Assembly: GCA_936440205.1 (NCBI GenBank)
Contig: OW387140.1
Span: 30,129,659 to 30,193,658, forward strand
From: Lepidonotus clava
Taxonomy: Eukaryota > Annelida > Polychaeta > Phyllodocida > Polynoidae
DNA length: 64,000 bases
Direction: 5' to 3'
Positions 11,888-21,725 of the stretch are shown here, piece after piece (positions within the stretch are counted from its first letter, which is position 1; each line of letters opens with the position of its first letter). The position numbers were made by a program, and so were the translations under genes. The notes beneath the pieces were generated by a model. That model was not told the DNA's origin, searched no databases, and was given only the letters and a program-made list of their open reading frames with translations.

Positions 11888-13089
11888 GTGTTTGAGTTTA
11901 AGGAGGTGGACGACATAGCTCAAACCAAATGAATATAACAAACTCCCAATTTTGATGATTGGATATATTTGTTAAACCATGGTGGGGTGGCCTTGACTCT
12001 CGTGGTACATTCAACACAGTATCAATAGATTTGTAGATCCAGTTTCAACACAAATTCACAGTGAAATTATTCATTGAGTTGATTTTCCACACTTCGAAGC
12101 TCAAGGTTAGCAGAACTCGTTCATAAAATGACAAGGTAAGTGTTAAAATTGATAACATGATTATTTGGATAATAACGTAGATGATGGCATAATCATGGTT
12201 ACAAAATGACAAAGTCAACTTTAGAAGATGAAGTATTCGTCATCTTTAGGTATTCACTTGGTACGTGCCTTGTACATTAAAGTCAGTTCTCAGCATCGTT
12301 AGCTGATTTTAAGATTCAAAGATTGCGACACCCGTGCATAAGGTGACAAATTCAGTTTTGACTTAGTACGCGCGTGTACAGTTTCTGATACTTATGATTT
12401 GTAACACAAGTCAACAGAACTCAACATATATACAGTGTAGGGTTGTCTTAAACTTCTAAGAGTAACAAGTGTACATCAAATCCAAATTTCAGAACAAACT
12501 AACACAACATAAGTCAATTCAGAGAATTCGGACATTTTGAACGAACGACTTTCATGATACAATGCGTGTTGAATTTCAATCAAATTTCAACCAGAACAAC
12601 ATTATTTACAATAAATACAAGGTCTCTGTATCAGGTTTAGTAATACCGAGCAGTTGGAACCAGAAAATACCACCATTCCCGTCACGCGTCCGCCAGCTAT
12701 ACTTAGTACACGTGTACTTAGCGGGACGCTTGACTGGAGTTCCCCCCCAAGGTTTGACCTCGATTTGGATCCTTCGGGCGCGAAGCGCCCGGATGGCAAA
12801 TTTCTGCTTCGATCAAACTTTCAAGTTTGATTGTTCGACCTGATATTTTGGGCCGATATGAATTAATTCTGGCGCTTGATTATGTTGGTTGGGGACCTAA
12901 ACTTTAGTTTAGCACAGATTTTATAAGAAATTATACGATGCTTTGATCATGCTAGCCGATTTCAGAATTTGGATCTTTTGGATCAAAAGGGGTTTTCCAA
13001 ATTAGCCTCGTTTTGACGTCATTTTAATCAGTGCCACTCATCTTTCTGGTCGGAGAGGACGTATTTATTTTTTTCACTCTCTTTTAACA
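11888..13089. other. Element 3' region, non-coding part between 3' LTR and antisense ORF
   Basis: No convincing ORF on either strand. Two compact perfect hairpins lie close together: CGGGCGC/GCGCCCG with a GAA loop (12775-12791), and ATCAAACTT/AAGTTTGAT (12812-12831). In the + direction they precede the antisense ORF by about 260 bp. The stretch just before that ORF (13060-13089) is T-rich. Confidence 0.6.
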
Positions 13090-13740
13090 ATGGCCCGGGT
13101 TGCAGTTTTCTGCAGTCAAAGGGAGAGCGGGATCGAGGAGTACAACGACCTGATCGTCGGGGATACAGCCCACAGTGTGACCGTGGTGGAGTGCGTAGAC
13201 GCCGGGACTGCCGATTTAGCCGGGGCGGCTTTCGCGCACCATAGCGTGTGGCCCGACGACCTGTTAGTGGTCGTGGTCAATCTCCTGGACATTTTACGAT
13301 GGGACGCGGAGCTGGAGTTATACATTCCCCTCTTCTCCTCCACTACGGCCGCGGTGACCTTTTACGGGGAAACACTCAACAGGGCCTTTCTTAACCTGCG
13401 TAGTCACCCAGCCCCCGCCACCGTGATGTTTACCACCGTGACGGGCATCAACACGGAGTCTTGGGATTTGACGTGCGAGGACGCGTATTTCCAACGATGG
13501 ATGAACCACCTGGTGCCCCGGGTCAACCGGGAGGTTCGCCATGCTAACCGCTGGTTTGGCGTTCCAACAGCCGACCTGGGTCACCGCCTCCACATCACGC
13601 GCCAGACTGCAGACGGGGCCTTCACCGTCCACGACTACCGAGAGTTCGTGGACGGTTTCATGCCGACCCATCGACAGCTTCGACGGTGGGCTCGCGCCCT
13701 GGGCCGGCTCCTTCGCCAGCTCCCAATAGCTCCCCTCTAG
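13090..13740 (+). CDS. Antisense ORF in the retroelement, 216 aa, possibly SGNH-hydrolase-like
   Basis: An ATG in good context (AACAATGG) opens 216 codons on the strand opposite to gag, pol and env. Base use is GC-rich, especially at third positions, unlike the AT-rich sequence on both sides, which suggests selection on a protein. The layout is an N-terminal sandwich region, a hydrophobic strand with DDLLVVVVNLLDIL (about 56-69), VMFTTVTGIN, then a helix RWMNHLVPRVNREVRHAN. The C-terminal block is DYREFVDGFMPTHRQLRRWARAL. This order recalls the SGNH/GDSL-like proteins I remember from repeats of marine invertebrates, where the last block reads roughly DG-x-HPT. Here the histidine position holds methionine, so catalysis is doubtful. 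Family assignment is inference from memory. It could be a captured host gene, or an antisense regulator as in some other LTR elements. No introns needed. Confidence 0.6.
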   Translation: MARVAVFCSQRESGIEEYNDLIVGDTAHSVTVVECVDAGTADLAGAAFAHHSVWPDDLLVVVVNLLDILRWDAELELYIPLFSSTTAAVTFYGETLNRAFLNLRSHPAPATVMFTTVTGINTESWDLTCEDAYFQRWMNHLVPRVNREVRHANRWFGVPTADLGHRLHITRQTADGAFTVHDYREFVDGFMPTHRQLRRWARALGRLLRQLPIAPL

Positions 13741-16700
13741 ACCAACCCCTTCTCCCCTGTACATACCGATTTCCTGCGGTGATTAGTGGGTCTTAATTCC
13801 CGGTTAGTGATTGAGCCATAAACATTATTTTAACAATCATCAAGTGTTCATCGGATCCAATTCCCGGCCAGTGATCGGACCACCAAGGACTAGATGTTTT
13901 TTTTTTTTTCTTTGTGGCTGTTTTTGCCGGACTGTTCGGGGCGACTCGTCGGAGCCGTTTGGGGTTTCTTCTGCCGTTGCCGGGCGTCGTCCCCCTCGTC
14001 TCCTCGCCCGCCACCGGGTGCCCTCCCCTCGTCGTGTTGGTCCAAGCCTCGACCGCTCCGAGACCGGGTAAGTTGTATCTTCCTTTTCCCACCGTTTCTT
14101 GCATGTTAGGCAGGCTACTAATCGTAGATTTTAAGGAGATTGTTGGCCAAATTCTTCTTGGTGGTTCTCGGCTCGCCCTCACGTGGTTGTATTCCGGAAG
14201 CTGATGTCACTCCCGGAACCAGAAACTGTTTCGCTGGTAATTTTAGTAACGGGTAGCGTGGGCGGCCACCTAGTGTTTACTTTTGGTTCCAAGATGGTGG
14301 GCGCGGGCCGAGAGTCAGGATCTTTCGTACTAAACTTATTATCTTTTCCAGGTCCTGCGGTATGTTAGGGTGATGTAAATGAAGCAATGTGACACGGTTG
14401 GCACTGAAAAGCGTCAGGCTATATAATTTTAGTGGGAGGGATTGCTTAGGCGAACATGATCAAACATTTTACTTCGCGCGTGGTTGGGCGATAATAGGAT
14501 GTTTTCCTAACTAGTGGTTTGTTGACATTACCGATCTAAGTAGGCTTTTTGGGGTGTGGGTAATTCGTATCGTATTGTTATTATTTTTTTTTTTTTTTTT
14601 ATACTATTAACTGATGGGGACTGACACTGCACATGATAATCAGGTATGGGTGGCCAGAGATTCCGGTCTGAGAGTTACAACATAAGATTTGCTGTAACAG
14701 GATTCTTTGTTTTAGTCGTTATACGTACAGAACATTAGTGTAAATGTCTACATTGGAAACAATTCACATGGGGTGCCCTAGGTAACAAGCGCTTCCCAGG
14801 GTGTTCACCCTGGTAAGTTTTAGGTGTAGTGGCTGACCAAGTATTTTGGTCCAGACTTCCCAACATTAGATTGGCTGTGACAGAATTCTTTGATGAGTTG
14901 TCCCCCTTACAGGTTACAGGAAATATTGACGTGTCGGCCACGTGAGGCGACACCATAGGTGGGGCCGTCCAACGAGTTGTTGGCGACTCCCATGGTAAGT
15001 TTGAGATGTAGTGGCGAAGGCCACAGACACCCATTCCATGTCTTAGTCTAACAGCAAGACTGCGTCAGTGTCATTGTGTTAGAATAAGTTTTATAGGACT
15101 ATTATTGTCAAAGTCGTCTCGAAGAGGAAAAAATACTACTGTGAGGAGACCGAGATGAAGTCTCTAAGACACTGAATGAACTTCCAGATGAAGATTCTGT
15201 ATGAGTATAATGAAAGAAGGAATGGTATTCTTATTAAGAGCTAGCAAGGCACCAACACCACAAAGATTATCAAGCGTCCCAAGCAGAGATACATGTGTGT
15301 ACACCGTGGGAGTTCGTACATTCATAGATCAGGCCTTAGTAGGCACCGTTCCATTGAACGCAGAAGCCACGCTTATCAGTGCCCGAGATTGCCAAACATC
15401 TCAGACAGTGATATCCTTGTGATGAATGAGTGGGAGCCTATGCTCACAGGTCGAGACTGAGCCGTCACAAGAACATCCACCTACAAAGGTTTCATGAGTG
15501 CCCGAGAGGTGATGCAAAACTGTCCCGCTCAGATTCCCTAACCGACCTCATGGGGAGATAAGAATAATGATAGGAATTGGATCCCTGGTGATTTACCTTA
15601 AGAGGTCACAAGGTTCAATACTCGTGATAACACTCTTTCTGTACAGTGTGGTAGAATAATTACCCAACACACTCCAAAGATTTATACGCAAACAAGTTAA
15701 CACCCCCTTCAAGGGCGACACCTGTTCTAACATATTTGGCTCCATTTTGTGAAGTACCCGCTTTAAAACCCCAGTTTTGTTCTTATTGATTGATTTTGTT
15801 ACGACAAAATCCCTTCTCTTTCTGCTAGTTATAGGTGGTAACTCGGCGTTCACCCCCTACATTCAGCCTGGGGTCTGAAGACCGAGTTCCACTTTATATT
15901 GGGTAGCGGCGCCCTTCTGATAATGCAAACGGGTGCGCCACCAACTCCAAACAGTTCACTGAATAATTATTATACCTATGTTACCAGTAACATCTCATTG
16001 TCTACCGTATACACTATATTATATGGAAAAACCACATGACTAGCGGTGGGGTAGCGTTTTCATTCCGTGAGGTATAAATGTCATTAAAGGACATTAAGTA
16101 TTAACTGTACAAGGGAGGTCGAGATTATTCGTTCCTTGCTTAGTTATCACTAGAGGATCGGGTCTCAGATTCAGGTTCATTTCTGATCTGATTCCCGGTC
16201 CTTATTAGTTACACGTGGTTTGTCGGTACTTTCCCATTCATAGGACCAGAATGGGTAGCACCGAGTTTCCATTGCTATAATTGGGAGCAGACTGCATATA
16301 TATTTTTTTTTTTTTAATATGCAGCCTACACCCCCTTTAAATTATAGAGATGTGTAATTGCATCTCCTTAGATCACTTACTTCCAGACAGCACCTAGTAA
16401 GTCGGGCCTTTACCGAAGTACAGTACAAGGTTAAACCCGTTTTCTTGTTCAGGTCTATGCCCGTTTCTCTTGTGGAGAGTCAAGACTACTCCTGAAAAGA
16501 CTCCGCCCCCAGCTTATCCTAACTATGCGCATGCCGGGCAGGGATAGGTAGTGCTAAAGACAGAGTTAGAATTACTTATCTCCTTTCTAATAGATTGGGT
16601 AATCTTATTAGCTTTGGGTGTCAACCAAGTTTATTGTAGCTTGTTCATCAGGGAATCAGTAATCCATGTCCCCCCTCTTCAGCTCAACTGTTGAGCGGAG

Positions 16701-18247
16701 ACCTGGATACTTTTAGCGCCACGACGGCGGTCAAGACTAATTTTCATTTATTTATTTTATTTTCTTTTCCTCGACGGCGGTCAGCTCTGAAGCCGTTCAT
16801 TTTCTTTATTAATTTTAATTATTTCTAATTTTTTACCCGGGTCGAAACTTGACTTCTTGCCGTTTTGTCTCTGTCCCGATTAAAACTGGTCTAAAAGTGG
16901 TCTAAATAATTTAGTCTTGAATTATGGGCAGTTGTTTATATACTAGTTGTCGTTGGATCCTGACTTTATGTTAAAGTCAGGATCCTTTGACCTAAGACAT
17001 ACGGTGATTCAGTGGTCATTTACACATAACCAAGACGACGGGGCTATTAATAAGGACAGCACCTCGCTCCACCGCCTTGTGAGTTTTCGCTACAGCTTCT
17101 CCCCCCCAGGGATAGCTTGTCCCGTCTGAGGGAGTCGCGATATAGTGAGAGAGAGCCGAGCACCCTGTGAATGTCACCAATTCGCTGTTGTCCCGTAACT
17201 ACATTTCCTTGTGACCTCCGTTATAGCTCCCAAATATAGCACGCCTTGTCAGGATTTGCACATATCCTTGCCGCTGCAGCGTGTCTATGCCAGGAGCAAA
17301 CGAGCCACGTATAAGGTACTCTCGTGTGCTGTCACAGAGCGTCCCCCCTGAGAATGTTACTAATTATTCTGCGTTCTTATTATATTTTGCCCAGAATTCC
17401 CTGAGGAAGAACTCTTAGTTACACAAATATTGGTTTGCTTTATATATTAGTTTTTAGGTAAATTTCTTTCTACTCGTCGATTTTTTTTGTGATGAAGGGA
17501 CCGCTTGTCAGGAGCCAATCCACCCGGGGCATAGTGACTGCCATGGTCGGGCGTCCACCCCAGTGCCCTTCGCAGCGTCGGTGACGCGTAACCCCAACGT
17601 CCTGCCTCCTGTCAGGCACCACTGACACCAGGCCTGTGGGCAGGCTCCTGCTGCTTGTGCAACCCCCTCATCTTTGAGAAGAGTATATATGTAAGCATGC
17701 TAAAGAATAGACAGTGGCGTTCCCCAAGTGGCTCCTGTACTGCAGCCCGATCCTAGCGGTAACAACAGCACAGGGGTCAGGTGTAGATGGTACTTGCTTG
17801 GGGAAGTTCACTTCGCTCGTTGGGAGCATTGGTCCCGTTGAGCGCTCTTAGGTTTTATACAGAATTTTGAGTTTTTCTTTTAAAATGCTAAAATTTTGCG
17901 ACACTAGGATCGGTTCCAAATGGTTCCCTACTTTTAAAAGAGTTGCCAAATCAATAACAATTAGAGTGTTGAGCTAGGCTACCGGGCATGGGACACTCGA
18001 CTTGAGAGAAATTTAGATAACCCATGGGTCCATAGAGAGACGGTTGGACCAGCCTACCCGAGCTAAGTTTTTCCTGACTGGTGAATCCTTATTGCTCAGG
18101 CTAGTCAACAGAACCCTACCTACCCAAACAGGTATTGCCCAGCGAACTTCCTGTAACATTTTAGTTTTAGTATTCGTGCCTCTGTGTTATTAATTCACCA
18201 ATTTTACCTGTACAGTACTAGGTCAGGTTTTACCACTCGTTACATTG
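13741..18247. other. Element 3' region, long non-coding part between antisense ORF and env stop
   Basis: About 4.5 kb with no credible ORF. In element direction it lies downstream of env. It holds a GC-rich stretch (13920-14070) ending in a donor-like GTAAGT on the + strand, a 180-bp tandem repeat (14642-15002) with two more donor-like GGTAAGT words, T runs at 14584-14601 and about 16302-16315, and two copies of a CGACGGCGGTCA motif near 16.7 kb. It could be an unusually long 3' UTR, introns or leader of the antisense transcript, or captured DNA. Confidence 0.55.
14642..15002. repeat. Imperfect 180-bp tandem repeat inside the element
   Basis: Unit 1 is about 14642-14821 and unit 2 about 14822-15002; the start of a third unit follows. 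Matching landmarks 180-183 bp apart are AGGTATGGGTGGC / AGGTGTAGTGGC / GAGATGTAGTGGC and GCTGTAACAGGATTCTTTG / GCTGTGACAGAATTCTTTG. CTGGTAAGTTTTAGG and ATGGTAAGTTTGAG close the two units. The units are well diverged, so the duplication is older than this insertion. Confidence 0.8.
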
Positions 18248-21007
18248 TCATATGATAACTTCATAAACCGTTCCTGGATTTATTTCGGATGTCCCTGGCC
18301 TTATTGTCTTTCGTGCAGATCCTGTTCCGGTCGCTGTTGAGGTGGGCGTGGTCGATCTAGGAGGAGCGTTAGGCATTGTTCCTTGTCCCAACACCGGTTG
18401 AGGCCAGTCCGCTCCGACGTCGGACCACCCTGCGTCGATGAGGCGAGGTACTCCCATGGGTACAGGAGTGGCTAGCCCCGAGGAATATCTCAGTAGTCTG
18501 GCCCTGGTATTGTATTTTAAGTTACTCATCATCAGACGGGCGAGTTTTTTAGATACCCTCAGGGTGTCGGGTAGTGGCACCTTAGATGGGTGCTGTCCAG
18601 GTCTAGTTGCTGCTCCCATCAGCTGCGCCCCCCAGGTTACCGTCAGAGTATACTTCAGACACAGCTGGGTCACCAGTAGATCCCTAATGAGCACATAGCC
18701 TTCAGTATAAGTGTGGTCTGAAGGCATAGCCAGTTCGCCCAGGAAGATTGTTTCTATCATATGTGGGTTGGCAAACTGCACGTACAACCCATCCACAGTT
18801 TTTCCTCTAATATTTCTCCACTTTCGCCACACGAGGACCACTATGGCGATGACGAGTACTGCCAGTAATATAGCAAGTACTGCCACCGCAGTGGGGTTGG
18901 CGGTCGTGTCCGGGCATCCAGTTAGTTCCTTTTCATTGCGCAGCAGCTCCTCCGGGTCCGCCGCTTCCAAGGCCATGGCCCGAGGTAAAGTCATGGTTAG
19001 TCCGGCCAGGGCAGCCTTGCCTTGGTGGTTCCGCCAGCACTTCCAGAGAACACATCCAATAATTGTCACAGCTACCACTATGCAAAAGATGGTGAGGAGA
19101 CCAAAACCGCCTCCGAAGTTGCCTATAGAGAACCACGGGGCGTGTTTTTCTACCTCATAACGGTCAGTCGCTTTCTTGATACCCTTGGCCAAGTCTTTAC
19201 GGTGTTTTTGTATTCGTTTGGCCAAGGAGGTTACAGGTATTTTGGCCTTCAGGCTTTCCTCGATCTCCAGCAGGTCTTTCCTAATTGTTTCAGGGATAGG
19301 GTCTGATTCCAACATAGTGGGTTCGTTTTTGGACGTCGTGAAATTCATGTCCCACCCCTTCACACGACTTGCTGCTTCCAACAGGTCATTATGTGGGTAC
19401 ACAACCGTGGTGATCCTGGTGTGCCTGTCACAATTTCGCAAGCTATACGGTATCCATGCTCCTTGTGTTTGGAATGCACAGTCGCATTCCACCTGAACCC
19501 TTGCATAATTTTCTATGTTTACTCCGACCGCAGGCTGGTTTCTGCAAATCATTTGGCCTCTGGTGTCGGCGCTGACCACTAGCATATCTCCGTCGTCTAG
19601 ATACACTGCCATCTCTCCGAAGTCTGCTTCCAGTAGATAGTCCAGCTCACATTTTTCTTGGATCGCCAGGTCGTCGCGCCTCAGTAGCGCAGCAGTGCAG
19701 GTGTTGTCTGTAATCTTTTTCATATAAGGTAGGTCCTTACAGAGCGTGATGGTCTGTCCATAACAACCTGACCAACTGCCACTAGCCAATGGTACGTAAT
19801 ACTGGCGGGACATGGACATGGCGACACTTTTGGGTAGATTAACAATTTGGAGAGCGTCCTTCTTACGTCGCCCCCTAACCGTCACTGGCACAGGAAAAGT
19901 TAGTACTTCGTAGACCCGGAACAAATGTTCATCAGCCACCACAGGCACCCTTACATACACTATAAATTCCTGAGTGGTTTCATTGAATTTGAACGAAGGT
20001 TGACTGTTCTCGTAATAGAAGGAGGGATCTGTGAACGCGACATGGAACCTGGGGTGGATCCCCTTCAGATATCTGTTCACTTCCTGGACCGCTCCGACCA
20101 TATATTGGCGGGGTACCAAGTCCATAGTCAGCTGGCCCCGCGTCAGGCGCTGTACACCTTTCCTGAACACGCGAGTTTGCTCTACCATTAGTTGAAGATA
20201 CACCATCTCTCCTAACTTGTCTTCTAGAGCGACCGGTATCATATTCAGGTACAGTTCCATCCAATCCACCTTATGTTGCACGAGTTTCAACCTTCGGCGA
20301 GTCGTGTTGTGTGCCTTATTTAATGATCTTAGATTGTCCAGTAGGCCTATCACGACATGGTTAACCTTTTCGACAGCCTCGTCATGTTTTTCATTCATCA
20401 GAGCCAAGTCTTCGATCATTTGGTTCGAAGACTCTTGCAATACTCTAATCAATTCTCTGTTATATTTGACATCAGCCGCCAGCCCTTGATTCCAAGAGGT
20501 CGGAAGAGGAAAGGTCGGCCACCCTGGATCGTCTAGCATTGTGGGCAACTTCTTCATTCTCTTAACCCTTCCACCTGGATTTAATTCCGACCCTTGATTT
20601 TGAAGGTCTTGTTGAGTGTTCTTTATCAGGGAACTTAAGGTTTCATTAAGAATTTCTCGGTACCGACCCTTAAGCGCCTGTGACGTCTGATCCATCCAAC
20701 TGACCAGCGACCTGATATGGTAGCAGGCCCGATCGAGGGCGTCTCCTCCCTGTAGATATCGGTGACAGACCTGGCCAAAGGTAGCCTTGTTGAAGGAGCG
20801 CCTCCTTGGAATAGTGATTAGGAAGCCTTGTCGGACGTGTGTTATATCCGCGGTGGACATTAACTTCCCTGGTTTTAACACTACTCCATATTGTTCTAAG
20901 GCTATCACTTCAGCGTTAGGGGCTAGCCCTTCAGGTGGGCTGGAGTCGTTATGTACTCCCCTAATGCCCCCTATTATAGCTAATACTAACAGCACCAGCC
21001 ACTTCAT
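18248..21007 (-). CDS. env: Env: F-like (baculovirus F / errantivirus type) envelope glycoprotein, 919 aa
   Basis: The ATG at 21005-21007 opens a protein with a clear signal peptide (residues 1-17, MKWLVLLVLAIIGG), a furin-type site RVKR at 147-150 and potential N-glycosylation sites. It has a long helical region (about 180-260) and then the F-type signature: VQRLTRGQLTMDLVPRQYM (285-303), followed by a strand block IVYVRVPVV...FRVYEVLTFPVPV (349-375). Many cysteines lie between 415 and 526. A transmembrane helix spans about 635-656 and, unusually, a second lies at 705-727, followed by a tail of roughly 190 residues rich in Ser/Thr/Pro at the end. Errantivirus and baculovirus F proteins usually have one C-terminal anchor and are shorter (about 480-690 aa). 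Its position downstream of pol is the family norm; expression is normally from a spliced RNA. It looks whole. The F-like call rests on motif pattern only. Confidence 0.85.
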   Translation of the reverse strand: MKWLVLLVLAIIGGIRGVHNDSSPPEGLAPNAEVIALEQYGVVLKPGKLMSTADITHVRQGFLITIPRRRSFNKATFGQVCHRYLQGGDALDRACYHIRSLVSWMDQTSQALKGRYREILNETLSSLIKNTQQDLQNQGSELNPGGRVKRMKKLPTMLDDPGWPTFPLPTSWNQGLAADVKYNRELIRVLQESSNQMIEDLALMNEKHDEAVEKVNHVVIGLLDNLRSLNKAHNTTRRRLKLVQHKVDWMELYLNMIPVALEDKLGEMVYLQLMVEQTRVFRKGVQRLTRGQLTMDLVPRQYMVGAVQEVNRYLKGIHPRFHVAFTDPSFYYENSQPSFKFNETTQEFIVYVRVPVVADEHLFRVYEVLTFPVPVTVRGRRKKDALQIVNLPKSVAMSMSRQYYVPLASGSWSGCYGQTITLCKDLPYMKKITDNTCTAALLRRDDLAIQEKCELDYLLEADFGEMAVYLDDGDMLVVSADTRGQMICRNQPAVGVNIENYARVQVECDCAFQTQGAWIPYSLRNCDRHTRITTVVYPHNDLLEAASRVKGWDMNFTTSKNEPTMLESDPIPETIRKDLLEIEESLKAKIPVTSLAKRIQKHRKDLAKGIKKATDRYEVEKHAPWFSIGNFGGGFGLLTIFCIVVAVTIIGCVLWKCWRNHQGKAALAGLTMTLPRAMALEAADPEELLRNEKELTGCPDTTANPTAVAVLAILLAVLVIAIVVLVWRKWRNIRGKTVDGLYVQFANPHMIETIFLGELAMPSDHTYTEGYVLIRDLLVTQLCLKYTLTVTWGAQLMGAATRPGQHPSKVPLPDTLRVSKKLARLMMSNLKYNTRARLLRYSSGLATPVPMGVPRLIDAGWSDVGADWPQPVLGQGTMPNAPPRSTTPTSTATGTGSARKTIRPGTSEINPGTVYEVII

Positions 21008-21155
21008 TGTCTTTGTTTTGGCCTTAGCGATAGTTTGAGAAAGTTAATTTTGCAGTTTATCTAAAACATGTTCACAGTAAAGTTACCTCATTTTCCTGCG
21101 CACTACTATCATCCATGCGCCGAAAAATGCTCTCCTCTTTGGCCTCCTGGTCTGT

Positions 21156-21725
21156 TTAGTTTGGTACATGCTCGTAGAGATTTTGCCCGTTGTTATTTAC
21201 CACTCGCCTGATGATCCCGCTCTCATCCTTGGTGACCGTGACTCTTAAACCTCTCATACGTTCGCAGGACGAGGGGCGCATTGCTCTGAGGGGTCTTGGC
21301 CTAGTAGGTTCCAGTCCGAAACGGCCCCCGTTGGGTCGTACGACGGTTGGCTCGAGGGGTATGGGTTTGGTACTTGCGGTGGGTTTGTCGTTGGGAGTGG
21401 GCTCGGCCACAGTGGGCCCCCCGGCTGGCTGGTTGGCGTCCACTGCTGCTGGTTCCATAGCAGTGGTGAGGGATTGGCGTTGCAGCTCGTTGTCAAGCTG
21501 CTCAAGTCTAAACAAGCGGGGTCCGCAGGCTGCAAGTGGTGGAGGAGGGGAGCTCCCGCTGGCCCGTTCCCCACCGGTGGGGTTGGCGCGTGTTGCACGG
21601 GTGCTACCTCCACTTTTAGTCCTGGAGCGGCGACGGTTAGCTGTTCCCCTCCCGATCGCCTTTCCAGAGTGGGCAGAGGTCGGCCGCCTCGTGTTGTTTG
21701 TAGGCTGGTACTTTCCTTGACGCAT
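21156..21725 (-). CDS. Accessory ORF B, 189 aa, Arg-rich, overlaps accessory ORF A
   Basis: An ATG-initiated frame just upstream of env (149 bp between its end and the env ATG). It overlaps the last 472 bp of ORF A in a different frame. The N-terminus is strongly basic (GTANRRRSRTKSGG region), the middle is Pro/Ala/Thr-rich, and the C-terminus is more ordered, with MRGLRVTVTKDESGIIRRV and a final NGQNLYEHVPN. I recognise no family. Because this segment is GC-rich, long frames arise easily on both strands (a 176-codon + frame also spans it), so coding status is uncertain. If real, it would be a small basic regulatory protein like those that complex retroviruses make from overlapping frames. 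Confidence 0.4.
   Translation of the reverse strand: MRQGKYQPTNNTRRPTSAHSGKAIGRGTANRRRSRTKSGGSTRATRANPTGGERASGSSPPPPLAACGPRLFRLEQLDNELQRQSLTTAMEPAAVDANQPAGGPTVAEPTPNDKPTASTKPIPLEPTVVRPNGGRFGLEPTRPRPLRAMRPSSCERMRGLRVTVTKDESGIIRRVVNNNGQNLYEHVPN

Noticed and set aside
13793-14204. Overlapping ORFs on both strands just after the antisense ORF
   Set aside because: GC-rich stretch with a T run; frames on both strands are equally open, and neither shows coding character.
14735-15034. 99-codon minus-strand ORF in the element's 3' region
   Set aside because: It runs across the boundary of the imperfect 180-bp tandem repeat, and the repeat units are not kept in one frame.
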